Counted from the stretch's first letter, positions 54,901-62,968 are shown. The stretch is DNA of 64,000 nt from Rhodoferax bucti (GCF_005876985.1 NZ_VAHD01000004.1:62001-126000); one strand, 5' to 3'. Translations and numbers: made by a program. Notes: generated from the sequence alone by a model not told the origin.

Positions 54901-57900
54901 TCCTTGGCCGTCACCACCAGTTCCACTTCACCGGCTTCGTTCAGCGCGGTTTCGCACAGCAACAGGCCGCGCGAATCGCTCTTGCCACTGCAGACGCTGC
55001 CCAGCTCTTTGGTGCTGGTTTTGTTGTCGTAGGTGTAGAAGCCGCCCACCATGCGCTTGCGCGTGGTGGTGGTGATGCGGGCGGTGGCTTTTACCTCCAG
55101 CGCCACACCGGCTTGCGGTTTGCCGGACAAGTCCAAGGCGAGCGCGCGGAACTTGATCTTCTGCCCGCTGGAGACCCAGCCCTCGGTCTTGATACCGGCA
55201 ATCACGCTGGCAGGCCACAGAGTCTGGGTGCTGCGCAGGGTTTGCACTTCGCCGTTGGGGTCAGAGTACGTGGCTTCCAGCAGCAGGTCTTGCGGCTGGC
55301 GGCTCTTGGGCACATCGGCAATGGTCAGCTTGCCGCCGCCGTTCTTGTCGAGGGTGATCGGCATTTTGTCGGCGATGACACGCGCATCCGCGCTGGCGGT
55401 GTTTTCTTCTTCGCCGTCGTCTGAGCGGGCTTGTTGCCCCACTTGCGGTGGCGAGAAGCTGAATTCGCTGAAGTCGGCAAAGTTCAGGCCCTTGCCCCGC
55501 ACCAAGGCGGACACGCGCACCGGCAGGTTGACCGCGCCGCCACCAGAAACATAGTTGATCTGCACATCCACCGGCACCTGGGTGGCGTTGACCAAGGGCT
55601 TTTTCTCGGTGGGGGTGACGCGGCCCTCCAGCACCGGCAGGCGGAATTCTTCGACCCGGAACTCGCCGGTGAAAAAGTCCTGCCGCCCGTTGCCCCTTGA
55701 TTCATTGCTGAGCTGCACCTGGTAAGCACCCAGCTTGGCGCCTTGAGGGATGGAGAAGCTGTTTTCTGCACTCAAGCCCCCGGTGGCGGTTTTGCGCCAC
55801 TCCAGTTGCAGCGCGTATTGCTGGCCGCTGCCCATGTGGGTGATGAGTAGGGTGTCCGGCTTGGCATCCGGCAGGCCAAAGCCTTTGCTGGTTTGGGTGC
55901 GCAGTACGTGCTTCATGGACACGGTTTCGCCCGCGCGCAGCAGGGTGCGGTCGAAGATGGTGTGGGCTACTTCGTCGGGCTGGGGCTGGCGGCTGGTAGG
56001 CACGTTGAAGCGCCAGGGTTCGATGCCGCGGTTCCAGTCGCTCCAGGTAAAGGCCAGGTCTTGCACCGTGCCTTTGCCATCGGCCGCAGGCTGCGCGGCG
56101 CGGGCGCTCACAAAGTAGGCGCTGCTGTAGTAGCCGTCTTCCCCGTTGCAGCGGGGCGCTTGGGGCGACACGCCACTCAGGGTGGCAATGCCCTGGGCAT
56201 CGGTCTGGCCACGGGCCACTTCTTGGCCCCGGCAATCGGACACCACGACTTGGGAACCGGCCACGGGCTTGCCCTTGTCCAGCGAGGTCACCCAGGCGAG
56301 CGCGTTTTCGCGGCCGAGCTTGAAGTGCACACCCAGGTTGGTCACCAGTGCGGCGGTGCGGACATACATGGTGCGACTATTGCCGTAGCGCTCGTCCAGT
56401 AGGCTGGTGCCCAGCTTTTGGGAGGCGATCTCCACCACATGGAAGCCGGGGGTGAGGGGAATGCCCACCACCTCGAAGGGGCGTGGGTCCTGGCTCTGGG
56501 GCTGGGGCAGGTCCAGCGTTTTGGCGCCGGGGCGGCCGTCCAAGAGCGAAAGCATGCGCGTTTGCACATAGTCGCGGTCTGTGGGCGTGGAAGGCTGGGG
56601 CAACTTGGTGCCCAGTTCGCGGGCTGCCTGGCTGCGGGAGATGTTGGTCTCGTCATAGCGCAATACCTTGCGGTACCAGGCAATGATGTCGGCGTCCGTC
56701 CCCGGCTGGAAGGTACGCACTTTGCCGGCAGGCGCCTTGGCGGCAGATTTGTCCTGCTCGGCGTTCAGTCCCTTGAACTTCAGCGCAGCTTCGACGTTGC
56801 GCAAGGTCACCGGCAGCATGGCCACGCCATCGGGCTCGGCAAAGCGCTCCACGATGCCGAAGGGTGAGGCCGCAAACTTGGCCAGCGGCGGCATGGCGGC
56901 GGTCGCGGTTTTGAGCGGGAAGCTGTCCGCATTGCGCAGGGTGCGGCCGGACGCGTCTTTGAAATCTTTGGGCAAGGTGATGGTCAGCTGGGCCTGCTCG
57001 GGCAGGCCGCCTTCAAAGCGCACGCTGTTGACCACGTTGTCTTCATCACCGCTGTCTTCCGCGAGCACGGGCTTGAAGCTGTTCTTGCCGTCACTCAGGC
57101 GAATGGCTTGCAGCAGCTTGGCCGACACCGGCGCATTGAAGCTGAGCTGCAGGGGGCGAATGGGCAGGCAGGCGGCCTGGGCGTTTTCCCGCTCGCAACT
57201 GAAGTTGGCCGCAAAGGGCTCGCGCACCTGGTAGGCAAACTGGCGCTCCACCGTGTTGGGCACACCGGGGGTGGTGCCGGTGGCCGGCGTGGCCACACCC
57301 TTGCCGAACACCACACTCACTTTGGCCGATGACGACAGGCGGCGCGCGCAAGTCATGGTCACATACGACAGCGGGTCAGCCTTGGCGTAGCCGTCCAATC
57401 CTTGGGCCTCCAGGAGCGCCGCGCGCTCTTTGCCCTCGAGAAGGCGGATGCCGATCTTTTCGCCCAGGTCGGATGCCTTGCACCACACATTGGCTTTCAC
57501 GCTCTCCAGCGTGGCAGGGCCGCTGAGCTGCAAGATAAAGAACTGCTCCTCATCAATGCGGTAACCCTGGTAGGGCTGAATGCTGCGCACAAAGGGGCCA
57601 CCGCTATTGAATTTATAGCTGCTCGCGCCCGTGATATCTGCGCCTTTGGGTGATTTGAATCCGGGTTTGGTTTGCACCGTGCAGCGCATCCCGGGGGGCA
57701 AATCGCGGTCGAAGTCGTAGGCCCACACCCGGTCGTTCACCCAGCGGCCGGTGCCTTTGGTGACTTGGGCGTCACTGCAGCTCAGGGTAAGCGGGGCTTC
57801 GGCCTTGGGGTCGCCGAAGTTGACTGCACTCTCGTCAAACTTGGCCACCAGCTGGCGCACCTGCGCCACTTCGCCTTGGGGTGAAAGGCTGATGATTTGC

Positions 57901-57965
57901 AGTGCTTGGGCGCTCCAGCTCAAGGCGGCCAAACCGCAGGCCAGCAATGCATTTTTTGTTTTCAT
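51951..57965 (-). CDS. Alpha-2-macroglobulin family protein
   Basis: A 2004-residue exported protein. The signal peptide is MKTKNALLACGLAALSWSAQ ending A-L-Q; no lipobox cysteine. Repeated beta-sandwich MG domains and an MG2-like unit lead to a thioester motif C-L-E-Q at about residue 1509 (YPFACLEQKTSKSVGLRDG), then an alpha-helical thioester domain (DTLTAYLLAATHEASSIDPA) and a receptor-like C-terminal part. The bait region is probably near GGGGGHSGARELLETLLLWK. Such proteins trap proteases in the periplasm and often work with PBP1C to protect the envelope. The ATG at 57965 is preceded by GGGGAGCGACC. It is larger than E. coli YfhM (1653 residues) and, unlike it, not a lipoprotein. Confidence 0.92.
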   Translation of the reverse strand: MKTKNALLACGLAALSWSAQALQIISLSPQGEVAQVRQLVAKFDESAVNFGDPKAEAPLTLSCSDAQVTKGTGRWVNDRVWAYDFDRDLPPGMRCTVQTKPGFKSPKGADITGASSYKFNSGGPFVRSIQPYQGYRIDEEQFFILQLSGPATLESVKANVWCKASDLGEKIGIRLLEGKERAALLEAQGLDGYAKADPLSYVTMTCARRLSSSAKVSVVFGKGVATPATGTTPGVPNTVERQFAYQVREPFAANFSCERENAQAACLPIRPLQLSFNAPVSAKLLQAIRLSDGKNSFKPVLAEDSGDEDNVVNSVRFEGGLPEQAQLTITLPKDFKDASGRTLRNADSFPLKTATAAMPPLAKFAASPFGIVERFAEPDGVAMLPVTLRNVEAALKFKGLNAEQDKSAAKAPAGKVRTFQPGTDADIIAWYRKVLRYDETNISRSQAARELGTKLPQPSTPTDRDYVQTRMLSLLDGRPGAKTLDLPQPQSQDPRPFEVVGIPLTPGFHVVEIASQKLGTSLLDERYGNSRTMYVRTAALVTNLGVHFKLGRENALAWVTSLDKGKPVAGSQVVVSDCRGQEVARGQTDAQGIATLSGVSPQAPRCNGEDGYYSSAYFVSARAAQPAADGKGTVQDLAFTWSDWNRGIEPWRFNVPTSRQPQPDEVAHTIFDRTLLRAGETVSMKHVLRTQTSKGFGLPDAKPDTLLITHMGSGQQYALQLEWRKTATGGLSAENSFSIPQGAKLGAYQVQLSNESRGNGRQDFFTGEFRVEEFRLPVLEGRVTPTEKKPLVNATQVPVDVQINYVSGGGAVNLPVRVSALVRGKGLNFADFSEFSFSPPQVGQQARSDDGEEENTASADARVIADKMPITLDKNGGGKLTIADVPKSRQPQDLLLEATYSDPNGEVQTLRSTQTLWPASVIAGIKTEGWVSSGQKIKFRALALDLSGKPQAGVALEVKATARITTTTRKRMVGGFYTYDNKTSTKELGSVCSGKSDSRGLLLCETALNEAGEVELVVTAKDSSGNSIQAASSVYVTKQGELWFGGENTDRIDLLPEKKSYQPGETAKFQVRMPFRFATALVAVEREGIVQTEVVQLNGQDPTISLKIQEGWGPNVYVSALVLRGRLREVPWYSFFTWGYKAPREWWTSFWYEGREYVAPTALVDLSKPAFRLGVAEIRVGTKAHELAVSVKADKESYAVRGKAQVTITVKLPNGQPAANAEVALAAVDQALLELMPNRSWNLLDAMLQRRSWGVETSTAQMEIIGRRHYGRKAVAPGGGGGHSGARELLETLLLWKPALKLDANGQAQVTVPLNDALTTFKIVAVADASSGLFGTGSTSIRATQDLQIISGLPPLVREDDQFRAQLTLRNTTKQAMKVLVTPRAALLNLEQQTVDIPAGDAREVAWNVTAPAQLALSRNEAILWEIEAKDTISGAKDALKARQRIVPAVPLTVQQATLVQIDGPLTMDVNAPADALPGRGGLKMALQPKLAEGLPGVKDWFALYPFACLEQKTSKSVGLRDGKLWQTVAAQIPSYLDSDGLANYFPPRDGEANRGSDTLTAYLLAATHEASSIDPAFALSDEIRAPMERGLIAFVEGRIQREFWSPRKDLDMRKLAAIEALSRYGKAQGRMVNSITIAPNQWPTHAVLDWLNILKRVSDVPERDKRLAEANQILRSRISYQGTKMIFSSEKEDYWWWLMQSGDVNTARLILSVLDDPAWKDDMGRLANGFISRQQNGAWHTTTANLWGGLALEKFSAKFEAVPVAGTTKTSMSTGSAAVDWSKVERIKTTDASGAAHQTSIFGAPASPGNLKNNTMFLPWSKTAVKDTLNVTHQGAGKPWLTLQSVAAVQLKAPFFAGYQIKKTITPVEQANKSLPAGSYTRGDVLRISIEVNASADMTWVAITDPVPGGATILGSGLGRDSEIATQGEKKEGYGWAAFEERSFESFRSYYEYLPKGVVKMEYTIRLNNVGEFSLPPSRVEAMYAPEMFGEAPNARVKVVGVK
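57603..57632 (-). repeat. Dispersed double-hairpin repeat, copy 8 (partial, macroglobulin gene)
   Basis: GCTATTGAATTTATAGCTGC, then TCGCGCCCGT on the plus strand. Only the right hairpin (GCTAT... ATAGC) and the joining GCTGCTCGCGC are kept. It encodes the ITGASSYKFNS region of the macroglobulin. Confidence 0.5.
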
Positions 57966-58054
57966 GGTCGCTCCCCGAAAAAGTGCGCTCAGCGTAGCCG
58001 AAAACAGGGGCGGCAACGTGACCATCCGGCGTGGTTTGACGCCCGCGATCGGGT

Positions 58055-58108
58055 GGATTCAAAATTATTTGTAAAAAGTTGAATCCGGAGCGCATCCGGC
58101 CGCGTAAT
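58055..58108 (+). promoter_or_regulatory. ECF-type promoter before the DUF3034 operon
   Basis: TGAATCC at 58080-58086, 16 bases, then CGTAAT at 58103-58108, about 50 bases before the ATG at 58157. An inverted copy GGATTCA lies at 58055-58061. The same layout is found at 62941-62998, in the intergenic region of the ECF sigma gene. A target of that sigma factor is inferred from the shared pattern. Confidence 0.65.
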
Positions 58109-58156
58109 AGGGTCACGAACTGATTTTTCGCCCGAACTTTAGGACTGGACGTGCCC

Positions 58157-59083
58157 ATGAAACAACTATCCACCGCCATCGCCCTCAGCGCTGCCGCCCT
58201 GTGCAGCGGCGCCCTTGCTGATACCGGCAAGCTTTTGCTCACCGGGGGCGTGAGCTCCATCGACGGCGCGGCCGGCGGGGGCTTGACCCCGTGGGCCACC
58301 ATTGGCACCAATGCCACCGAAGGGGAAATGGGCGTCTCAGCCCATATCAGCCGTGCCACGGTCACCGACTACCAGCTCACCACCATGGGGGTGGCGTTTG
58401 CGTTTGACGACCGGGTGGAGCTGTCAGTGGCGCAGCAGGATTTCAATGCCTCCCCCGTGACCGCGCTGAACGCGCTGGGCTTTGCTGTGCAAGATGGCCA
58501 GCGCATCAAGATGGATGTGCTGGGTGTGAAGGTCAAAGTGGCGGGTGATGCGGTGCTCAACAGCGACACCTGGATGCCCCAGATTGCCGTGGGGGTGGAG
58601 CACAAATCGGTGGATGCGGGCTCCATCAAGCCGGTACTGGACTTTTTGGGCGCCAAAACCAGCGGCACCGACTTCTATGTCAGCGCCACCAAGCTCTTTC
58701 TGGCCAACAGCCTGCTGGTGAACGGCACGCTGCGCTACACCAATGCCAACCAGAACGGCCTGGTGGGCTTTGGCTCCAAGGACCCCGGCACCAACAACGC
58801 CAGCTGGGTACCCGAAGTGTCGGTGGCCTACCTGCTGAGTAAAAACATCGCCATAGGCGCCGAGTACCGTGCCAAGCCCAACAACCTACGTGCGTTCGGC
58901 ATGGCCAACGGTTTGGGTGAGGGTTTGCAGGAAGACGCATGGAAAGACGTGTTCGTCGCCTGGGCGCCCAACAAGCACAGCTCCATCACCTTGGCCTATT
59001 TAGACCTGGGCCGCATCTTGCCGGGTGTGACTTCCAGCCGCAACCAGAGCGGCTACTACTTGTCTGCTCAGTTCGCGTTTTAA
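58157..59083 (+). CDS. DUF3034 outer-membrane-type protein
   Basis: A 308-residue exported protein. The signal peptide MKQLSTAIALSAAALCSGAL ends near ALAD. The mature part begins TGKLLLTGGVSSIDGAAGGG and shows amphipathic strands ending in aromatic residues and a terminal Phe (SGYYLSAQFAF), as in outer-membrane beta-barrels; it resembles DUF3034. An upstream GTG at 58151 is possible, but the ATG has the better spacing to AGGAC. It is the first gene of an operon with an exported truncated globin and a cupredoxin, 30 and 1 bases apart, driven by a putative ECF promoter. Confidence 0.8.
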   Translation: MKQLSTAIALSAAALCSGALADTGKLLLTGGVSSIDGAAGGGLTPWATIGTNATEGEMGVSAHISRATVTDYQLTTMGVAFAFDDRVELSVAQQDFNASPVTALNALGFAVQDGQRIKMDVLGVKVKVAGDAVLNSDTWMPQIAVGVEHKSVDAGSIKPVLDFLGAKTSGTDFYVSATKLFLANSLLVNGTLRYTNANQNGLVGFGSKDPGTNNASWVPEVSVAYLLSKNIAIGAEYRAKPNNLRAFGMANGLGEGLQEDAWKDVFVAWAPNKHSSITLAYLDLGRILPGVTSSRNQSGYYLSAQFAF

Positions 59084-59113
59084 GCCGCGCCCGTCTTTGA
59101 AAAGGAAATCCCC

Positions 59114-59569
59114 ATGAAAAAACTAATGATGGCCTGCGCCCTGGCCTTGAGCGGTCTGATCCCCCTGAGCGCCAGCGCCCAAACTGCCACGCCTGTGGTC
59201 GCCGCCAAGAGCGATGCCCTGTTTCAAGCCCTGGGCGGCAAGCCCGGCTTGCAGGCGCTGATGGACGGTTTTGTGGCCGGCCTCAAGACGGACCCGCGCA
59301 TTGGTGCGCAGTTCAAAGACACCAAATCCTCCTTCCTCGCTTCGCAGTTGGTGGACCAGGTGTGTGCGGCCACCGGCGGCCCCTGCCAATACGACGGACC
59401 GGACATGAAGACCGCCCACGCAGACATGGGCATCACCCGCGCGCACTTCAATGCTCTGGTGGAGGTGCTGCAAGCGGCGATGGATGCGCGCAACATCCCG
59501 TTTGCTACCCAAAACCAGTTGCTGGCGCTGCTGGCGCCCATGCACCGCGACATCATTACTGCCAAGTGA
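59114..59569 (+). CDS. Exported group 1 truncated haemoglobin
   Basis: A 151-residue protein: signal peptide MKKLMMACALALSGLIPLSA to ASAQTA, then a truncated globin fold with LFQALGGKPGLQALMDGFVA, GAQFKDTKSSFLASQLVDQV, and CAATGGPCQYDGPDMKTAHA, followed by GITRAHFNALVEVLQAAMDA. The proximal histidine is in MKTAHADMGIT. Group 1 truncated haemoglobins are usually cytoplasmic, where they bind oxygen or nitric oxide; a signal peptide places this one in the periplasm. It follows the DUF3034 gene by 30 bases and ends 1 base before the cupredoxin gene. Confidence 0.88.
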   Translation: MKKLMMACALALSGLIPLSASAQTATPVVAAKSDALFQALGGKPGLQALMDGFVAGLKTDPRIGAQFKDTKSSFLASQLVDQVCAATGGPCQYDGPDMKTAHADMGITRAHFNALVEVLQAAMDARNIPFATQNQLLALLAPMHRDIITAK

Positions 59570-59570
59570 T

Positions 59571-60242
59571 ATGCGCGTTATCTCCGCATCCTTGGGCCTG
59601 CGGGCTGTGGCCGCTGCCGCCTTGTGTCTAGGCCATTGCGCTTCCTTTGCCGGCACCCTGGAGGTGCTAGTGCTGGACCGCGATGGCCGGCCCGCGCCCG
59701 ACACGGTGGTGATCGTGCAACCCGGCAGCAAAGGCCAACCCCGCACCCCGCTGCCGCTGAGCGCGGTGGTGAACCAGGAAAAACAGCAGTTCAGCCCCGC
59801 CGTGACGGTGGTGGGCGTGGGCGCCAAAGTGCGCTTTACCAATAACGACCCGTGGAACCACCATGTGCGCATTGGCACACCCGGCGCGGTGGCCGGCTCG
59901 TCGGACGGGCAATCTGCTTTGCTGGAGGGCAAGCAAGAAGGCAAGCCCACCAGTGTGGCGGTATTCAGTATGGACAAGCCGGGTGCGGTGGGGGCGGCGC
60001 TCCTGGGCTGCTTTATTCACAGCCGCATGGGCGGCGCCATTTACGTGGCTGACTCGCCATGGACGGCCAAGACCAATAGCGACGGCATTGCGGTGTTTGA
60101 CGACGTGCCCGAGGGCGCTGCCAGCATCAAGCTGTGGCATCCCGCGCAGCTGGTGGAAAAAGCGGCTACCCCGGTGAATGTGCTTGCGGCTCCGGTCAAG
60201 GCAACCGTGCAGCTGGATGTAGCGCCTAGGCGGCGGAGCTAG
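59571..60242 (+). CDS. Exported cupredoxin-like protein (methylamine-utilisation type)
   Basis: A 223-residue protein with signal peptide (LGLRAVAAAALCLGHCASFA) and a cupredoxin-like beta sandwich: VVGVGAKVRFTNNDPWNHHV, then a loop and KPGAVGAALLGCFIHSRMGG. The possible copper ligands are in the N-x-x-x-H-H element and the C-F-I-H-S-R-M loop, which mirrors the Cys-His-Met pattern of type 1 copper sites. A C-terminal beta domain follows (GIAVFDDVPEGAASIKLWHP). Similar proteins are named 'methylamine utilization protein' although no mau genes are present. It starts 1 base after the globin gene; its 3' end overlaps the facing GGDEF gene by 17 bases. Confidence 0.82.
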   Translation: MRVISASLGLRAVAAAALCLGHCASFAGTLEVLVLDRDGRPAPDTVVIVQPGSKGQPRTPLPLSAVVNQEKQQFSPAVTVVGVGAKVRFTNNDPWNHHVRIGTPGAVAGSSDGQSALLEGKQEGKPTSVAVFSMDKPGAVGAALLGCFIHSRMGGAIYVADSPWTAKTNSDGIAVFDDVPEGAASIKLWHPAQLVEKAATPVNVLAAPVKATVQLDVAPRRRS

Positions 60243-61371
60243 CCAAAGCCGCCAACTCCACCCGATTGCGCCCGGCTTGCTTGGCGCGGTAGAGGGCGTT
60301 GTCGGCGGCTTCCAGCCACTGTTTTGCCTCGGTGCCGACATGCCACTGCGCAATGCCGATGCTCGCAGTTACCGCAATGGTGTGCACGCCCACCAGGCAA
60401 GGTGTGGATTGCAGCGCGAGGCGAATACGTTCTGCCGCGACAAGCGCCTTGTCTACGACGCAGTCATGCATCAGCACCACAAATTCCTCACCACCAAAGC
60501 GCGCCACCAGATCGCCGCCTCGCGCGGCGCTTTGCATAACCTGAGCTACATGCTGCAGCACAGCATCACCGGTGTCGTGGCCATAAGTGTCATTGACGCG
60601 TTTGAAAAAATCCACATCCAATATCGCCAGACACATGGGCGTTGCGTTGCGCTGAGCCAGTGCCAATGCACGCACCAGTGCAGTTTGGAAGGTCCGGCGG
60701 TTGGCCAGCTGCGTCAGCGTGTCGGTGGAGGCCATGGTTCTCAAGCGGATTTCCAGCTCTTCCGAAAACGATTCGCTGATGTAGAAAGCCATGAACAAAA
60801 TGCCGGAGCATGACACGGTGATCAGCAGCTCAAGACGTTTAACCGTATCGGCAGGCAACTGCAGGACCTCTGGGGCAGGCGCCCACTGAAAGTACTCTAG
60901 GCCCAAGTAAACCGCCAAGCACTCCAGGCACAGCACGGCCAGCCTTTTGCCGTGCGTGATGGGGACGATCAGCGGTGCCGTCAAAGAGAAAGCCAGAAAG
61001 TAAAAGTGGGTATTGATGAAGGTGCCTTGGCCGGAAACGATACCGATCAACACGGTCATTTGGCACACCACACAAGCTGACCAATAAGAAACGGGGCGAC
61101 ATTGCTGCTGCCGCCACCGGAACCAGGCCATGCCTGTCAACACAACGGGCAGTTCATATACAGCGGTCCACATCAGTGCTGGGCTGCCTAGCGACCAGAA
61201 CAAGGCTATGTAAAACAAGACCGCCACCAGAATAATCGATGGGGTCGCATTGACGATGTACTGGCGCCGCCGCTCGGAGTCCGTGAGTTCCGGGCTTACC
61301 CCTAGCTCAACCCAGGCGTTGAACTGCCCGATCAGGATTCCGATGCGCGAACGTGTCGACGTGATGCTCAA
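60226..61371 (-). CDS. Membrane diguanylate cyclase (GGDEF)
   Basis: A 381-residue protein with about six transmembrane segments (SIILVAVLFYIALFWSLGSP; VVLTGMAWFRW; ACVVCQMTVLIGIVSG; FYFLAFSLTAPLIVPI; LAVLCLECLAVYLGLEY; LELLITVSCSGILFMAFYIS) and a C-terminal GGDEF domain with GGEEF (RFGGEEFVVLM) and the DTLTQLANRRTF entry motif. Synthesises cyclic-di-GMP; no EAL domain. The start appears to be TTG at 61371 (AAAGG about 10 bases upstream). It lies in the space between the two putative ECF target operons, on the opposite strand to the cupredoxin gene. Confidence 0.88.
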   Translation of the reverse strand: MSITSTRSRIGILIGQFNAWVELGVSPELTDSERRRQYIVNATPSIILVAVLFYIALFWSLGSPALMWTAVYELPVVLTGMAWFRWRQQQCRPVSYWSACVVCQMTVLIGIVSGQGTFINTHFYFLAFSLTAPLIVPITHGKRLAVLCLECLAVYLGLEYFQWAPAPEVLQLPADTVKRLELLITVSCSGILFMAFYISESFSEELEIRLRTMASTDTLTQLANRRTFQTALVRALALAQRNATPMCLAILDVDFFKRVNDTYGHDTGDAVLQHVAQVMQSAARGGDLVARFGGEEFVVLMHDCVVDKALVAAERIRLALQSTPCLVGVHTIAVTASIGIAQWHVGTEAKQWLEAADNALYRAKQAGRNRVELAALASSAA

Positions 61372-61451
61372 AAGACTACGCCTTTAGGTTGGTTTTATCA
61401 GTCTAATAGATCGCTTCAACCTAACAATGCAGAGTTTTTTCGGTAGTAGTC

Positions 61452-62246
61452 TCAAAGCATTTTCTGGATCAGCGCACCCTTGAACAGCACCGGGCCGGTC
61501 GGGCCGGTTTCGCTCGGCACGCCGCCTTTGGGCTCCAGGCTGATGGCCAGCGTGGGCACCTCGCGCACATCGTTTTCACCGGCAGTCAGGCGCAGCAGTT
61601 TGTCGTTGCTGAGCACGCCGAGCGACTTGGGGCCGCCGCTGGGGGGCAGGGCCCACAGCTGCAGAGAGCGGTCATCCGCCTCCTGGTAGGCGCCTACGCG
61701 CTGCAGGGTGAGCTTTTTGTTCTTGGGGTCAAACGTCACCAGCATGGAGGCGGCGGCCTGGTCATCGGCCAGCACGGCCACGTATTCAATTTGCGGGGTG
61801 GCCTGCAGCTGGGTTTGCAGCTTGGCGATTTCGCTGCCCAGCTCTTGCCGCAGGTTCAAACCCACGGTAACAGCGGCTACGGTAGCCACGGCGCCGGCTG
61901 CACTGGCCACGCGCCACACGGTGAGGCTGCGCAGCCACGCGCCCCAGCCTTCCTCAGTGGCGGTGTGCGTTGCGGCTTTAGCGCGGGCGGCCTGCAGGGC
62001 CGCTTGCTCGCGCTCGGCCAGCACCAGGTTTTCAATGCGCGTCCACACCGCCGGTGGTGGGGCGATGCCGGGCTGCAATTCGTTGATGCTGGAGAGGCGC
62101 CCTTGCCAAATCAGGGCGGCCGCCCGCACCGGCGCTTGCTCGCGGGCCATGGCTTCAAAGCGGCGGCGGGCGGGGCCGCGCAGGGTGCCCAGGGCGTAGC
62201 TGGCGGCCAGGCGGTCCAGCAATTCGGGGTGGTGGTGAATTTTCAT
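61452..62246 (-). CDS. Membrane anti-sigma factor (RskA-like)
   Basis: A 264-residue protein. The N-terminal sigma-binding part (HPELLDRLAASYALGTLRGP, ARRRFEAMAREQAPVRAAAL) has no zinc-binding C-x-x-C; one transmembrane helix follows (VASAAGAVATVAAVTVGLNL, near 113-132), then a periplasmic RskA-type domain (DQAAASMLVTFDPKNKKLTL, RSLQLWALPPSGGPKSLGVL, LAISLEPKGGVP). It is 9 bases after the sigma gene, so the two are translated together. It would hold the sigma factor at the membrane until an envelope signal triggers release. Confidence 0.9.
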   Translation of the reverse strand: MKIHHHPELLDRLAASYALGTLRGPARRRFEAMAREQAPVRAAALIWQGRLSSINELQPGIAPPPAVWTRIENLVLAEREQAALQAARAKAATHTATEEGWGAWLRSLTVWRVASAAGAVATVAAVTVGLNLRQELGSEIAKLQTQLQATPQIEYVAVLADDQAAASMLVTFDPKNKKLTLQRVGAYQEADDRSLQLWALPPSGGPKSLGVLSNDKLLRLTAGENDVREVPTLAISLEPKGGVPSETGPTGPVLFKGALIQKML

Positions 62247-62255
62247 GACAACCCT

Positions 62256-62831
62256 TCAGGCAAAACGCGCCATGCACAGGCGCAGCTGGTCCAGGCCACG
62301 GCGTATCCAGGTTTTGACCGTGCCCAGCGGCAGCTGCAACTGGGTGGCCAGCTCGCTGTGGCTCAGGTCGCGCATGTAGGCGAGGTTGACCACCTCGCGC
62401 TGCTTGCTCTCCAGCCGGCCCAGGCATTGGTTCAGGGCCCAGGCTTGTTCGCTGGCCTGTGCTGTGTCCAGCGGGGTGGGGCCTTCGCCGGCCAAGGTGT
62501 CGGCCAGGGTCTCGTCAATCTCTTGGGTGAGGTGGGTGCGCTCGGCGGCGCGGCGGCGCAGCAGGTCTAGCGCGCGACTGCGCACGATGAGGCCCATCCA
62601 CGCCATCGGCGGGCTGAGAGACGCGGAGTAGTCCGGGGCCGAGCGCCAGATGTTCAAGAAGGCCTCCTGCAGCACGTCTTCCGCCAGCTCGCGGTGGCTG
62701 ACCACCCGCAGCGCCAGCCCGTAAAGCTTGCCGGCGCAGGCGTCGTAGAGCGATTTGAGGGCGGCCTGGTCTTGGAGCGCAATGCGTTGCAGCAGAGCGA
62801 TGAGGCGGGCGTCGGGGTGGTCTTCATGCAT
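62256..62831 (-). CDS. ECF RNA polymerase sigma factor (SigK/SigL-like)
   Basis: A 191-residue ECF sigma factor. Region 2 is LYDACAGKLYGLALRVVSHR, DVLQEAFLNIWRSAPDY, and SPPMAWMGLIVRSRALDLLR; region 4 is REVVNLAYMRDLSHSELATQ with the helix-turn-helix LPLGTVKTWIRRGLDQLR. The ATG at 62831 is chosen because the frame upstream runs through the promoter region. It is transcribed away from the ferritin-like gene and before its anti-sigma gene. Its own promoter on the minus strand has TGAATCC, 16 bases, then CGTATC, so positive autoregulation is likely. Confidence 0.92.
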   Translation of the reverse strand: MHEDHPDARLIALLQRIALQDQAALKSLYDACAGKLYGLALRVVSHRELAEDVLQEAFLNIWRSAPDYSASLSPPMAWMGLIVRSRALDLLRRRAAERTHLTQEIDETLADTLAGEGPTPLDTAQASEQAWALNQCLGRLESKQREVVNLAYMRDLSHSELATQLQLPLGTVKTWIRRGLDQLRLCMARFA

Positions 62832-62918
62832 TGCTCGATTCTGTCGTATGTGGCGGCGGTCTGGCTTACACCGCCGTGTGTAGGGGGCTTGCGCGGAGTG
62901 CCCGCAAGCTACCCACCA

Positions 62919-62947
62919 GATACGCACCAAGGGGGGAAATGGATTCA
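62919..62947 (-). promoter_or_regulatory. ECF-type promoter of the sigma/anti-sigma operon
   Basis: On the minus strand: TGAATCC (62947-62941), 16 bases, then CGTATC (62924-62919), about 88 bases before the sigma start. It shares the pattern with the plus-strand promoter at 62969 and the one at 58080. Confidence 0.62.
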
Positions 62948-62968
62948 CAAAAATATTTTTCAGAAAGT

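Noticed and set aside
58040-58061. Minus-strand ECF promoter for the macroglobulin gene from GGATTCA at 58055
   Set aside because: On that strand no CGTA box lies at 16-17 bases; the nearest CGTCAA is at 13, so only the plus-strand promoter is called.
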